Positions 9,014 to 17,443 of a stretch of 64,000 nucleotides of DNA are shown here, piece after piece. Positions within the stretch are counted from its first letter, which is position 1. Every line of letters starts with the position of its first letter. Below the pieces are notes generated by a model. That model worked only from the letters and a program-made list of their open reading frames with translations. It was not told the DNA's origin and searched no databases. The stretch comes from Roseospira navarrensis. GTDB taxonomy: Bacteria > Pseudomonadota > Alphaproteobacteria > Rhodospirillales > Rhodospirillaceae. The DNA lies in NCBI RefSeq assembly GCF_009601025.1, contig NZ_WIVE01000002.1, positions 124,001-188,000 of the forward strand, in the 5' to 3' direction. The translations under genes and the position numbers were made by a program.

Positions 9014-9645
9014 TGACCGGGGCCAGTGTACCCGATCGAAAGGACAAGACCGTGGCTGACGGGCAGGCCCGCGAGGGCGCCGGACGGCGCACGCAGAAAT
9101 CCGACGCCGCCTTCCGCACCATCAGCGAGGTGGCCGCCGAACTGGATGTTCCCCAGCACGTCCTGCGGTTCTGGGAAACCAAGTTCTCGCAGATCCGGCC
9201 CATGAAGCGCGGCGGCGGCCGGCGATACTACCGGCCGGAAGACGTGGTGCTGCTGACCACCCTGCGCGACCTGCTGTACCGCGAAGGCTACACCATCAAG
9301 GGCGTGCAGAAGCTGCTGCGCGACTCCGGGGCCAAGGCCCTGGTCAACACCGTGCAGGAGCGCCAGGAGCGCGCCGAAGCCGAGGGCGGCCCGGTGGGCC
9401 CGGTTGGCCTCGCCCTGGGCGAGCCGCTCGACTCGGCATCCGGTGACGACGAGGGACCCGGGTCCGAGGAGGCCGTGCCAGCATCGACCGCCAATGAGAT
9501 CGACACCGGGGTCCGACCCTCCGGCCTCGACGCGGACCAGCGCCAGACCGTCACGGCCGTCATCGACGAGTTGATGACCCTCCAGGGCCTGCTGCGACAG
9601 GCCATGGGCGCCGCGCGGGCGCCGACCCCGCCCCCGGAGGGCTGA
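9013..9645 (+). CDS. MerR-family transcriptional regulator
   Basis: A 210-aa regulator with one N-terminal MerR helix-turn-helix, about residues 30-100: [40 protein letters not shown] followed by [27 protein letters not shown]. The remainder is a variable acidic linker and a short C-terminal helix, with no obvious metal- or effector-binding domain, as is usual for the ihfA-linked MerR of alphaproteobacteria. ATG 9013 is preferred over 9010 because GGAGG lies 6 nt away. Target genes are unknown. Confidence 0.88.
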   Translation: MTGASVPDRKDKTVADGQAREGAGRRTQKSDAAFRTISEVAAELDVPQHVLRFWETKFSQIRPMKRGGGRRYYRPEDVVLLTTLRDLLYREGYTIKGVQKLLRDSGAKALVNTVQERQERAEAEGGPVGPVGLALGEPLDSASGDDEGPGSEEAVPASTANEIDTGVRPSGLDADQRQTVTAVIDELMTLQGLLRQAMGAARAPTPPPEG

Positions 9646-9675
9646 CACCGGGACCTTGGATCCCCCTCCTTGCCA

Positions 9676-9889
9676 CAGGGCAACGGGCTGGGGTTAACGG
9701 GATTGCGCAGTCCGCAGGGTTCAGTCTGGCTCTCGAGATCCTTCGCGCCTTTCGGGCGCTCAGGATGACAAATAAATTATAGGATGTCATCCTGACGGAG
9801 CGAAGCGACGGAAGGATCTCGAGCCCAGGTCTCCAGTCCGTCGCGGATCGCAGCGGGATCAATCCCGTTAACCCGAGCCCGTTGCCCTG
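9676..9889. mobile_element. MITE-like repeat, long family, copy 2 (best-preserved termini)
   Basis: A 214-bp element whose ends are a 29-bp terminal inverted repeat with a single mismatch, beginning CAGGGCAACGGGCT. Inside is a second inverted repeat: CTCGAGATCCTT and AGGATGACA on the left, TGTCATCCT and AAGGATCTCGAG on the right, around an AT-rich centre. The 10-bp flanks match at 6 of 10 positions (both start CTCC), compatible with a decayed target duplication. It occupies nearly all of the gap between the convergent merR and DUF815 stops, ending 4 bp from the latter. Confidence 0.88.
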
Positions 9890-9893
9890 CTCC

Positions 9894-10760
9894 CTATCCG
9901 GACAACGGCTGCCCCAGGCGGCCCGCCAGGTCCTGGATGTACTGCCAGGCGACGCGACCCGAGCGACTGCCGCGCGTGGTGGCCCACTGGATGGCCTCGC
10001 GCCGCACGGTGTCCTCGTCGATGGGCAGCCCGTGGTGGCGGACGTACCCCAGCACGATGTCCACGAAGGTCTGCTGGTCCACGTTGTGGAAGCCGAGCCA
10101 GAGGCCGAACCGATCCGACAGCGAGACCTTCTCCTCCACCGCCTCGCCGGCGTGCAGCGCGGTGGACTGCTCGTTCTCGACCATGTCCCGCGCCAGCAGG
10201 TGCCGCCGGTTCGAGGTGGCATAGAACACCACATTGTCCGGGCGGCCCTCGATGCCGCCTTCCAGCAGGGCCTTCAGCGACTTGTAGCTGGTGTCCTGAC
10301 CGTCGAACGACAGATCGTCGCAGAACAGCAGGCAGCGCCGACCGGAGACGCGCAGCCGGGTCAGCAGCGTGGGCAGGGTGGGAATGTCCTCACGGTGGAT
10401 CTCCACCAGCGCCAGACGCGCTTCGGGCATCTCGTCCGCGACCGCCGCGTGCACCGCCTTGACCAGCGAGCTCTTGCCCGTGCCGCGCGCCCCCCACAGC
10501 AGGGCGTTGTTGGCCGGCAGGCCGCGCGCGAAACGCCGGGTGTTCTCGGCCAGGGTCTCGATCTGGCGGTCAATGCCCTGCAGCAGCGCGAGCGGGATGC
10601 GGTTGACCTGCGCCACCGGCTCCAGCCGCGGCGTGTCGGCGTGCCAGACGAAGGCGTCGGCGGCATGAAGATCGGTTTCGGCCGGACGCGCCGGCACGGC
10701 CCGCTGCAGGGCCTCCGCGATGTCCTGAAGGGCACGGATCGCAAGATCGAAATTCGGCAT
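9894..10760 (-). CDS. DUF815 family ATP-binding protein
   Basis: A 288-aa AAA-type ATPase of the DUF815 family, function unassigned. Walker A is WGARGTGKSS (about residues 87-96) and a Walker B-like strand LLFCDDLSFD follows near 147-156. The stretch VVFYATSNRRHLLARDM, with sensor-1 type Ser/Asn, and SLSDRFGLWLGF are family hallmarks. ATG 10760 gives the conserved N-terminus MPNFDLAIRAL; GTG 10766 with GGAG close upstream is an alternative. Transcribed alone, with the mobile repeat at its 3' end. Confidence 0.87.
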   Translation of the reverse strand: MPNFDLAIRALQDIAEALQRAVPARPAETDLHAADAFVWHADTPRLEPVAQVNRIPLALLQGIDRQIETLAENTRRFARGLPANNALLWGARGTGKSSLVKAVHAAVADEMPEARLALVEIHREDIPTLPTLLTRLRVSGRRCLLFCDDLSFDGQDTSYKSLKALLEGGIEGRPDNVVFYATSNRRHLLARDMVENEQSTALHAGEAVEEKVSLSDRFGLWLGFHNVDQQTFVDIVLGYVRHHGLPIDEDTVRREAIQWATTRGSRSGRVAWQYIQDLAGRLGQPLSG

Positions 10761-10850
10761 GAACACGGCGCTCCATCCTTGATCGCACGGGTCGGCAGGG
10801 CGCGCGCACCATATCATGGCGACCGGAGGCGGCAAGCCGACCCCATCACG

Positions 10851-11004
10851 CCGGTCCCATCAGGGCAATCGGTTGAAAGGGCGTGTGGTCGCCACGCCGC
10901 CGCGTGGCGGCGATGCGGCGGGTTGCGCCTTCGGCGCGAACCCGCCCTACGAGGTCTCGCAGGTCGCCAAACGTGCCTTCACCCGATTGCCCTGCCGGTC
11001 CCAT
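10851..11004. mobile_element. 134-bp MITE-like element with 10-bp target-site duplication
   Basis: The element (10861-10994) begins CAGGGCAATCGG and ends CCGATTGCCCTG. Its terminal inverted repeats extend about 33 bp imperfectly. It is flanked on both sides by the exact 10-mer CCGGTCCCAT (10851-10860 and 10995-11004), a clear target duplication. Inside are two hairpins, CGCCACGC/GCGTGGCG at 10890-10909 and a GCGGGTTGCGCC arm against GGCGCGAACCCGC just after. It shares its terminal CAGGGCAA with the 215-bp repeats in this window. No ORF fits inside, so it must be mobilised in trans. Confidence 0.85.
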
Positions 11005-11014
11005 GCGGTCGCGT

Positions 11015-11042
11015 TTGCAACGCGGCGCGGGATGAGTATAGT
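11015..11042 (+). promoter_or_regulatory. putative promoter of yajC-secD-secF
   Basis: TTGCAA and TATAGT boxes are separated by 16 bp, about 85 bp before the yajC start and 10 bp after the right target duplication of the small mobile element. The position suggests that the insertion landed directly upstream of this promoter. Confidence 0.5.
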
Positions 11043-11125
11043 CCGGGCTCCGATCATCCGGAGGCCGGGGCGGGCAGGACGCCGCCGCCCGCCTTCGCAG
11101 ACACACCGTTTCAAGGAGCGCCGGG

Positions 11126-11575
11126 ATGCTGATCAGCCCCGCCTATGCCCAGGCCGCCGGTGGCGGCGCGATGGAGGGCCTGGGGGCCTTTCTGCCCCTG
11201 ATCCTGATCTTCGTGATCTTCTACTTCCTTCTCATCCGCCCACAGCAGAAGCGGATGAAGGAGCACAAGGCCATGCTGGAGGCCATCCGGCGCGGCGACC
11301 GGATCGTGACCAACGGCGGCATCGTCGGCACCGTGGTCAAGGTGGTGAACGAGACGGAAGTCTCCGTCGAGATCGCCGAGAACGTCCGGGTCCGTGTGAT
11401 GCGCGACATGATCGCCAACGTCCTGTCCAAGACCGAGCCGGTCTCCGGCGGCGGCGAGTCCAAGGGCAAGCCCGCGAACGAGGACGGCGGCCAGGGCCCC
11501 GATGACGGGTCGGGCTCCGGCAACGGCGGCACCGCCGGCAAGCTGAAGGGTCTGCTCTCCGGCAAGAAGTCCTGA
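11126..11575 (+). CDS. yajC: preprotein translocase accessory subunit YajC
   Basis: A 149-aa single-span membrane protein of the Sec holotranslocon. A short periplasmic N-terminus precedes the transmembrane segment FLPLILIFVIFYFLLIRPQQ (about residues 23-42); the cytosolic domain has the family sequence RRGDRIVTNGGIVGTV. The C-terminal 45 residues are a Gly/Asp/Lys-rich tail that makes it longer than the typical 110 aa. AAGGAGCG precedes the ATG. First gene of yajC-secD-secF. Confidence 0.94.
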   Translation: MLISPAYAQAAGGGAMEGLGAFLPLILIFVIFYFLLIRPQQKRMKEHKAMLEAIRRGDRIVTNGGIVGTVVKVVNETEVSVEIAENVRVRVMRDMIANVLSKTEPVSGGGESKGKPANEDGGQGPDDGSGSGNGGTAGKLKGLLSGKKS

Positions 11576-11615
11576 TCGCGGCGCGTCCGCCGTCCGCTTA
11601 CTCCGAAGGTCTCCC

Positions 11616-13178
11616 ATGCTGTATTTCGCGAAATGGAAGATCGGGCTGGTCCTGGCCATCTGCCTGGCCGGCTTGTTCTTCTCCGTGCCGAACGCCATCC
11701 GTGGCCAGGCCGACACCCTGCCCTCCTGGTGGCAGCCCGTCACGCTGGGCCTGGACCTCCAGGGCGGCTCGTACCTTCTGCTGGAGGTCGAGACCGACGT
11801 CGTGGTGCGCGAACAGTTGGAGGCCCTGGTGGAAAGCGCCCGCGCCGAGTTGCGCTCGGCCCGCATCCGCTATGTGGGGCTGGGGGTCGAGGGCACCTCG
11901 GCGGTGGTCACCATCCCGCAGGTGGACCAGCGGGACGAGGCCGGGCGCCTGCTGGCGGACCTGGACGACGCCGTGACAGTCACGGATGAGGCGGACGGCC
12001 GCTTCGTCATGGCCCTGACCGAGGAGGCCATGCTGGAGCGGCGCAACCAGGCCGTGGAGCAGTCCATCGAGATCGTGCGCAAGCGCGTGGACGAGACCGG
12101 CACCCGCGAGCCGACCATTCAGCGCCAGGGGCAGACCCGGATCATCGTGGAACTGCCCGGCGTGGACGATCCGCAGCGCATCAAGGACCTGATCGGCCGG
12201 ACCGCCAAGCTGAACTTCCATCTGGTGGACGACCGCGTCTCGCCGCAGGAACTGAACGCCGGCCAGACCCCGCCCGGCACCGAGATCATGCCGGCGGCCG
12301 AGAACAACGCCGGCGGTCCGCCCCGCTATGCCGTGCGCAAGCGGGTGGAGGTCTCCGGCGACCGGCTGGTGGACGCGCAGCCCAACTTCCAGGACAACCA
12401 GCCCGTCGTCAGCTTCCGGTTCGACACCGCCGGCGGCAGCCGCTTCGGGCGCGTGACCCAGGAGAACGTGGGCGAGAACCTGGCCATCGTGCTGGACGGT
12501 CAGGTCATCAGCGCCCCCGTGATCCGCGAGCCCATCCTGGGGGGCTCCGGTGTGATCTCCGGGCGGTTCTCCGTGCAGGAGACGCAGGACCTCGCCCTGC
12601 TGCTGCGCGCGGGCGCCCTGCCCGCCCCGCTGACGGTGCTGGAGGAACGCACGGTCGGCCCCGGCCTCGGCGCCGACTCCATCGAGGCCGGCGCGCTGGC
12701 CAGCCTGCTCGGCCTCGTGCTGGTGGTCGTGTTCATGATCGCGAGCTACGGCCTGTTCGGCGGCATGGCCGTGGTGGCGCTGTTCATCAACCTGTTCCTG
12801 CTGCTGGGGGCGCTCAGCCTGCTGGGGGCCACGCTCACGTTGCCCGGTATCGCCGGCATCGTGCTGACCATGGGCATGGCGGTGGACGCCAACGTGCTGA
12901 TCTTCGAGCGCATGCGCGAAGAGGCCCGCAACGGCCGCACCCTGATGAACAGCATCGAAACCGGGTTCCGTCAGGCCTTCAAGGCCATCGTCGACGCCAA
13001 CGTGACCACGCTGGTCGCCGCCGGGCTGCTGTTCTACTTTGGCTCCGGCCCGGTCAAGGGGTTCGCCGTCACCCTCAGCATCGGCATTGTCTCGTCGATG
13101 TTCACCGCCGTCATGGTCACCCGCCTGATGGTCGTCACCTGGCTGCGCCGCGGCCAGCACAAAGCCCTGCCGATCTGA
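11616..13178 (+). CDS. secD: protein translocase subunit SecD
   Basis: A 520-aa RND-type membrane protein that uses the proton gradient to help complete protein export. One N-terminal span precedes a large periplasmic domain starting GLDLQGGSYLLLEV; the P1-head region with QRQGQTRIIVELPGVDDPQRIKDLIGRTAKL follows, and five further spans lie in the last 180 residues. GMAVDANVLIFERMREE, the SecD signature in the fourth span region, is intact. It is followed 12 nt later by secF. Confidence 0.96.
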   Translation: MLYFAKWKIGLVLAICLAGLFFSVPNAIRGQADTLPSWWQPVTLGLDLQGGSYLLLEVETDVVVREQLEALVESARAELRSARIRYVGLGVEGTSAVVTIPQVDQRDEAGRLLADLDDAVTVTDEADGRFVMALTEEAMLERRNQAVEQSIEIVRKRVDETGTREPTIQRQGQTRIIVELPGVDDPQRIKDLIGRTAKLNFHLVDDRVSPQELNAGQTPPGTEIMPAAENNAGGPPRYAVRKRVEVSGDRLVDAQPNFQDNQPVVSFRFDTAGGSRFGRVTQENVGENLAIVLDGQVISAPVIREPILGGSGVISGRFSVQETQDLALLLRAGALPAPLTVLEERTVGPGLGADSIEAGALASLLGLVLVVVFMIASYGLFGGMAVVALFINLFLLLGALSLLGATLTLPGIAGIVLTMGMAVDANVLIFERMREEARNGRTLMNSIETGFRQAFKAIVDANVTTLVAAGLLFYFGSGPVKGFAVTLSIGIVSSMFTAVMVTRLMVVTWLRRGQHKALPI

Positions 13179-13190
13179 GGACCCGCCGCC

Positions 13191-14168
13191 ATGCCCCGCC
13201 TGATTAACCTGGTTCCGGTCGACACCTCGATCGACTTCATGAAGCGGCGCCTGCACGCCCTGGTCCTCTCCGTCGTCCTCATGGTCGCGGCGGTGGTCTC
13301 GTTGGGCGTGCAACAGCTCAATTTCGGCATCGACTTCGCCGGCGGCATCCTGGTCGAGGCCCGGATGCCCGCCGAGCCCGACATGGGCGCCCTGCGTGAC
13401 AGGCTGAACGGGCTGGGCCTGGGCGCGGTGTCGCTCACCCATATCGGCGAGGACGCCCGCGACGTCATGATCCGCGTGCAGCAGCCCGAGGACACGACGG
13501 ACGAGCAGGAAAGCGCCGCGCTGAAGGCCATTCAGGGCGTGCTTGGCGACAGCGTGGAGTACCGGCGCGTGGAACTCGTCGGCCCAAAGGTGGGCGGCGA
13601 GCTGATCGAGGCGGGCATCTGGGCCGTTTCGCTGTCGATCCTGGCCATCGTCGTCTACATCTGGTTCCGGTTCGAGTGGCAGTTCGCCGTGGGCGCCATG
13701 GTCGCGCTGATCCACGACGTGCTGATTACGCTCGGGCTGTTTTCCGTGCTGCGGCTGGAATTCGACCTGACCACGGTCGCCGCCCTGCTGACCTTGGCCG
13801 GCTACTCCATCAACGACACCGTGGTGGTGTACGACCGCGTGCGCGAGAAGCTGCGCAAGTTCAAGAAACTGGCGCTGGTGGACCTGCTCAATCTGGCGCT
13901 GAACAAGACCCTGTCGCGCACCATCCTGACCTCGTTGACCACGTTGATCGCCGTGCTGTCACTGCTGTTCCTGGGCGGGGACGTGCTGCGCAACTTCAGC
14001 GCCGCGCTGGCGTTCGGCATCATCATCGGCACCTACTCGACGGTCTATGTGGCGGTGCCGATCCTGGTCTACTTCGACCTCCGCCGCGAAGCCGTCGCGG
14101 GCGAGGACCCGGAGGCGGAGGCCGGCGCCGACGGCGGGCCCGCACCGGCCGACAAGGCCGGGGGTTGA
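13191..14168 (+). CDS. secF: protein translocase subunit SecF
   Basis: Partner of SecD, 325 aa with six predicted spans. FGIDFAGGILVEARM marks the start of the periplasmic domain, and AGYSINDTVVVYDRVREKLRK is the SecF signature. The C-terminal tail is short, acidic and glycine-rich. Translation is likely coupled to secD. Confidence 0.96.
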   Translation: MPRLINLVPVDTSIDFMKRRLHALVLSVVLMVAAVVSLGVQQLNFGIDFAGGILVEARMPAEPDMGALRDRLNGLGLGAVSLTHIGEDARDVMIRVQQPEDTTDEQESAALKAIQGVLGDSVEYRRVELVGPKVGGELIEAGIWAVSLSILAIVVYIWFRFEWQFAVGAMVALIHDVLITLGLFSVLRLEFDLTTVAALLTLAGYSINDTVVVYDRVREKLRKFKKLALVDLLNLALNKTLSRTILTSLTTLIAVLSLLFLGGDVLRNFSAALAFGIIIGTYSTVYVAVPILVYFDLRREAVAGEDPEAEAGADGGPAPADKAGG

Positions 14169-14233
14169 CGGCGGGCGCGGTGCGCCCACGTCAGGACCTC
14201 CCCTCGCCCTCCGACCGACGAGACGCCTCCGCG

Positions 14234-14596
14234 ATGGATATCACCCCCCTTGTTCCCGGCCACCGCCAACTCGTCCAGGCCTACGGCGACGGCGCCTTCC
14301 GCATCAGCGGCGTGCAGCACACCGGCTCGGTGCTCGTGTTTCCCGACGTGGTCTACCCGTGGTCCGGCGAGATCAGCGCAGAGGGTCTCGCCGACGTGCT
14401 GGCGGCCGCCGACGACGTGGAGGTGCTGATCCTGGGGTGCGGCCCGTCCATGACCCTGGTGCCGTCGAACCTGCGGCGCACGCTGAAGGATCACGGCATC
14501 GTGCCGGAGCCCATGGACACGGGGGCCGGCTGCCGCACCTACAACGTCCTGCTGGCCGAGGACCGCCGCGTGGCGGCGGCGCTGGTGGCGGTTTAG
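14234..14596 (+). CDS. Mth938-like domain protein (NDUFAF3/DUF498 family)
   Basis: A 120-aa protein of the MTH938/DUF498 family; the mitochondrial member NDUFAF3 helps complex I assembly. The family patterns IGGVQHTGS-like ISGVQHTGSVLVFPD and ILGCGPSMTLVP are visible at about residues 24-39 and 72-83. It follows secF in the same direction, as in many alphaproteobacteria, where a squalene/phytoene-synthase-like gene usually comes next; here that gene is instead at 63.5 kb. Role in bacteria inferred only. Confidence 0.85.
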   Translation: MDITPLVPGHRQLVQAYGDGAFRISGVQHTGSVLVFPDVVYPWSGEISAEGLADVLAAADDVEVLILGCGPSMTLVPSNLRRTLKDHGIVPEPMDTGAGCRTYNVLLAEDRRVAAALVAV

Positions 14597-14628
14597 CTGC
14601 GCTCGCAGCCGCGCGCCCATCGAATCCC

Positions 14629-14656
14629 TTGACCCCGCCGGGTGAATGGATACAGT
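14629..14656 (+). promoter_or_regulatory. putative promoter of the CAU tRNA
   Basis: TTGACC and TACAGT boxes are 16 bp apart, about 50 bp upstream of the mature tRNA 5' end, a usual distance for a tRNA leader. Confidence 0.55.
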
Positions 14657-14708
14657 TTCGCTCCTCCCGGGAGCGGAGCCGCGCGCGGCGTGCCCTGCCC
14701 GATCCCCC

Positions 14709-14785
14709 GGGCCTGTAGCTCAATTGGTTAGAGCCGGCCGCTCATAACGGTCTGGTTGCAGGTTCGAGTCCTGCCGGGCCCACCA
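14709..14785 (+). tRNA. tRNA with CAT anticodon, probably tRNA-Ile2 (could be elongator tRNA-Met)
   Basis: A 77-nt cloverleaf with encoded CCA. The acceptor arms GGGCCTG and CGGGCCC pair fully with one G-U, the D arm is GCTC/GAGC, the anticodon loop is CTCATAA and the T arm GCAGG/CCTGC encloses TTCGAGT. CAT fits elongator Met or the lysidine-modified Ile2. The C4-G69 and C5-G68 pairs match the known TilS recognition elements of tRNA-Ile2, and the acceptor differs from the E. coli Met type, so Ile2 is favoured. Confidence 0.9.
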
Positions 14786-14805
14786 GTTCTTTCGGAACCC
14801 CCACG

Positions 14806-14841
14806 AAAAAAGCGAGGCCCCATTGATGGCCCCGCTTTTTT
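14806..14841 (+). terminator. rho-independent terminator after the tRNA
   Basis: Arms AAAAAAGCG and CGCTTTTTT flank an inner GGCC/GGCC pairing with a short loop, ending in six T. It is 20 bp after the tRNA CCA and also lies just beyond the stop of the flagellin-like gene on the other strand, for which the A run can serve as the U tract. Confidence 0.85.
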
Positions 14842-14876
14842 CGGTGTGGCATCGCACCATCTCGGTGCAGCGTCTG

Positions 14877-15986
14877 TTACCCGAGCGTGTTGACGAACTT
14901 GCCCGATGTGCCGGACGCCAGAATGGACTGATAGCCCGACAGCGCGCTGGCCTGGGAGTTCAGGCTGGATTCGATGGCATTGTACTGGGCGCGGGTTTCG
15001 TCCTCGATCTCGGCCACCTTGCGGTACTGCTCGCCGGAGGCCTTCGACATCTCGTCCAGAAGCTCCTGCTTGTCCTGCTCCAGTCGGCGCAACTTGGGCT
15101 CGACCTGGATCTTGACCTGGGTCACCGAAAACGACGCGTCCTGCAACAGCTTCTCCGCCTTGCGGATGGCCGTCATGGCGTCGTCCGTGCCCGTGGCGTC
15201 CGACAGATCGCCGTAGAACCAGGACGGCATGATCTCCAGCCCGCCCTTCTGCAGGGTGCCGGTAAAACTGCTCGCCCCGCCGTCCACGTCGAAGCTGATG
15301 GAGCCATCATCGCCCACCACCAGATTGGAAATGCGGCCCTGGTCGTGGCCGACCACCGACAGCGAATCATCGTTGCCGATGCGCTCCACCTTGTACATGA
15401 CATTGGAGGTGGACTTGTTCTGGTAGAACAGACCCGCGCTGTCGCCCGTGCCCTTGATGTTGAACGAGGTGCCGGCGTACTTGGCCTGAAGCTCCAGGTT
15501 GCCGCCGAAGTCGGAGACCTGCACGGTCTTCTTGTCGGGCAACAGGGTCAGGTCGTTGGGACGGCCGATCAGATTGAAATCACCGGAATAGCGGTTGGCG
15601 GCGCGGTTGATCTCGGTGATCTTCGCGTTGAACTGCTCGGAATAAAAATCCGAGGCCGACGGGTTTTTGACCGCCTTCGCCACGATGGTTTTCAGGTCGC
15701 GCAGGTAGCCCTTGATCTCGGTGATCTGCTCTTCGGACTTTTCCACGCCATCCAGGATGCGGCTGGCATCGCGCGCCCGCCCGGCGATGGTGCCCTGACG
15801 CGCCGACAGCGATTCGATCCGCGCGTCAAAGGCCGCGTTGACCTGGTCGGTCTGCTTGCGCATGGTTTCAAACATGCGCTCGCCGATCCGCGTCATCATG
15901 AGCGACGTTTTGTTGGCCCCGCCGGTCAGCGAGGCCGTCCCGTTCAGCAGGGATATGGTGCCGGATCCCGAAAGCGCGCTTACCAT
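14877..15986 (-). CDS. flagellin/FlgL-like protein, orphan
   Basis: A 369-aa protein with the architecture of flagellin-type rod proteins: helical N-terminal (about 30-140) and C-terminal (about 270-350) regions around a strand-rich centre. Residues near 115-140, with FNAKITEINRAANRYSGDFNLIG, resemble the flagellin/FlgL stretch that ends in FNG. It lacks the usual flagellin start and is not among flagellar genes. The ribosome-binding site GAGGGAAGAAG precedes ATG 15986. It could be a hook-associated or secreted flagellin-related protein; function is inferred from weak resemblance. A 9-bp-stem hairpin (16021-16042) lies in its upstream leader. Confidence 0.6.
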   Translation of the reverse strand: MVSALSGSGTISLLNGTASLTGGANKTSLMMTRIGERMFETMRKQTDQVNAAFDARIESLSARQGTIAGRARDASRILDGVEKSEEQITEIKGYLRDLKTIVAKAVKNPSASDFYSEQFNAKITEINRAANRYSGDFNLIGRPNDLTLLPDKKTVQVSDFGGNLELQAKYAGTSFNIKGTGDSAGLFYQNKSTSNVMYKVERIGNDDSLSVVGHDQGRISNLVVGDDGSISFDVDGGASSFTGTLQKGGLEIMPSWFYGDLSDATGTDDAMTAIRKAEKLLQDASFSVTQVKIQVEPKLRRLEQDKQELLDEMSKASGEQYRKVAEIEDETRAQYNAIESSLNSQASALSGYQSILASGTSGKFVNTLG

Positions 15987-16210
15987 GGGTCTTCTTCCCT
16001 CAGTGTGATGCAGCGGCGCCGCGCGGCGGATCGCCGCCGCGCATACACTCCAACGGATGGACTATAGCACAGGGTCGCCCTCTGGGGAATTGCCCTTGTG
16101 ACACGCCGCACCTCCCCATTGGTCATAGCGCAGCGGGTCCGTCAGGCTTTCCCCGATGGGCCTCCGTGCTTTATGACAGGCTCCCCCTTTGCCCCACAGA
16201 AAGCCGTTCC

Positions 16211-17443
16211 GTGCCTGACACCACCGTTCCGCCCGCCCCCGCCGCCGCCGCGCGCAGCCTGCCCGTCATCGTCGCCGCCACCACCCTGGTCCAGGCGCTG
16301 GTGACGCTCGCCACCCTGACCGTGGCCACGCTGGGGCCGGAGATGACCCGCGCGCTGGGCGTGCCGCCCGAGTCGGTGGGCTATCAGATGAGCCTGGTCT
16401 ACCTGTGCGGGGCGGTCTCCGCCGTGCTGGCGGGCGGCGTGGTGACCCGTCACGGCGCCGGGCGGACCAGCCAGTTCGCGCTTCTTTTCGCCGGCGCGGG
16501 CTGCGCGCTGGGGGCCACCGGCACGCTGTGGGCGCTGGTGCCGGCATCCGCGCTGATCGGCTGGGGCTACGGCATGACCAACCCGGCGTCGTCGCACGTG
16601 CTGTTCCGCTTCTCGCCGCCGCATCGGCGCAACCTGATCTTTTCGCTCAAGCAGACGGGGGTTCCGCTGGGTGGCGTGCTGGCGGGCCTGCTGCTGCCGG
16701 CGGTGGCCCTGACCCAGGGATGGCAGACGGGCCTTGCGGTGTCGGCCGCGCTGGCGCTGACGATGGCCGTGCTGCTGCAGGCCGCCCGGCCCGCCTGGGA
16801 CGACGACCGCACGCCCGGCGCGCGCCGCCGGGGGACGCCGCTGGCCGGGCTCGCCCTGGTGTGGCGTCATCCGGGGCTGCGCGCCGTGTCGCTGATGACG
16901 TTCTGCTTCGCCGCCGTGCAACTGTCGCTGACGACATTCATGGTCACGCTGCTGGTGGAGGGCCTGGACCGCTCGCTGGTGCTGGCCGGCATGGTGGCCT
17001 CGGTCGCCCAGGTGGCCGGCGCGCTGGGGCGCGTGTTCTGGGGCTGGCTCGCGGACCGCCTGAAGGGCGGCATACTCACCCTGGCGCTGATCGGCCTGAT
17101 CTCGCTGGGCTGCGCCGTCGCCACCGGGTTCATGACCCCGGCGTGGCCCACCGGGGCGATTGCCGCCCTGCTCACCCTGTTCGGCATCTCCGCCATCGGC
17201 TGGAACGGGGTGTTCCTGGCCGAGGTCGCGCGCCTGTGCCCACCCGGGCAAGTGGGGATGGCCACCGGCGGGTCGCTGTTCTTCACCTTCGGCGGCGTCG
17301 CGGTCGGGCCTGCCCTGTTCTCGGCCCTGGTGCCGGTGCTGGGCGGCTATGCGGTGACCTTCCCCGCCATCGGCCTGTTCGCGCTGACCGGCACGGCCCT
17401 GATCTGGCACGCCCGCCAGCGCCACGGGACGCCCGGTCCATGA
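16211..17443 (+). CDS. MFS transporter
   Basis: A 410-aa membrane transporter of the major facilitator superfamily with about 12 hydrophobic segments and a basic central loop (PAWDDDRTPGARRRGTP). An SLKQTGVPLGGVLAG element in the fifth span region is common in small-solute MFS exporters. GTG 16211 is chosen tentatively; the frame is open back to 16166 and neither start has a strong ribosome-binding site. It overlaps the TSUP gene by ATGA. Substrate unknown. Confidence 0.8.
   Translation: MPDTTVPPAPAAAARSLPVIVAATTLVQALVTLATLTVATLGPEMTRALGVPPESVGYQMSLVYLCGAVSAVLAGGVVTRHGAGRTSQFALLFAGAGCALGATGTLWALVPASALIGWGYGMTNPASSHVLFRFSPPHRRNLIFSLKQTGVPLGGVLAGLLLPAVALTQGWQTGLAVSAALALTMAVLLQAARPAWDDDRTPGARRRGTPLAGLALVWRHPGLRAVSLMTFCFAAVQLSLTTFMVTLLVEGLDRSLVLAGMVASVAQVAGALGRVFWGWLADRLKGGILTLALIGLISLGCAVATGFMTPAWPTGAIAALLTLFGISAIGWNGVFLAEVARLCPPGQVGMATGGSLFFTFGGVAVGPALFSALVPVLGGYAVTFPAIGLFALTGTALIWHARQRHGTPGP

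Noticed and set aside
11598-13715. A 705-aa minus-strand frame opposite secD/secF
   Set aside because: Low-complexity antisense translation without motifs; secD and secF on the other strand are certain.
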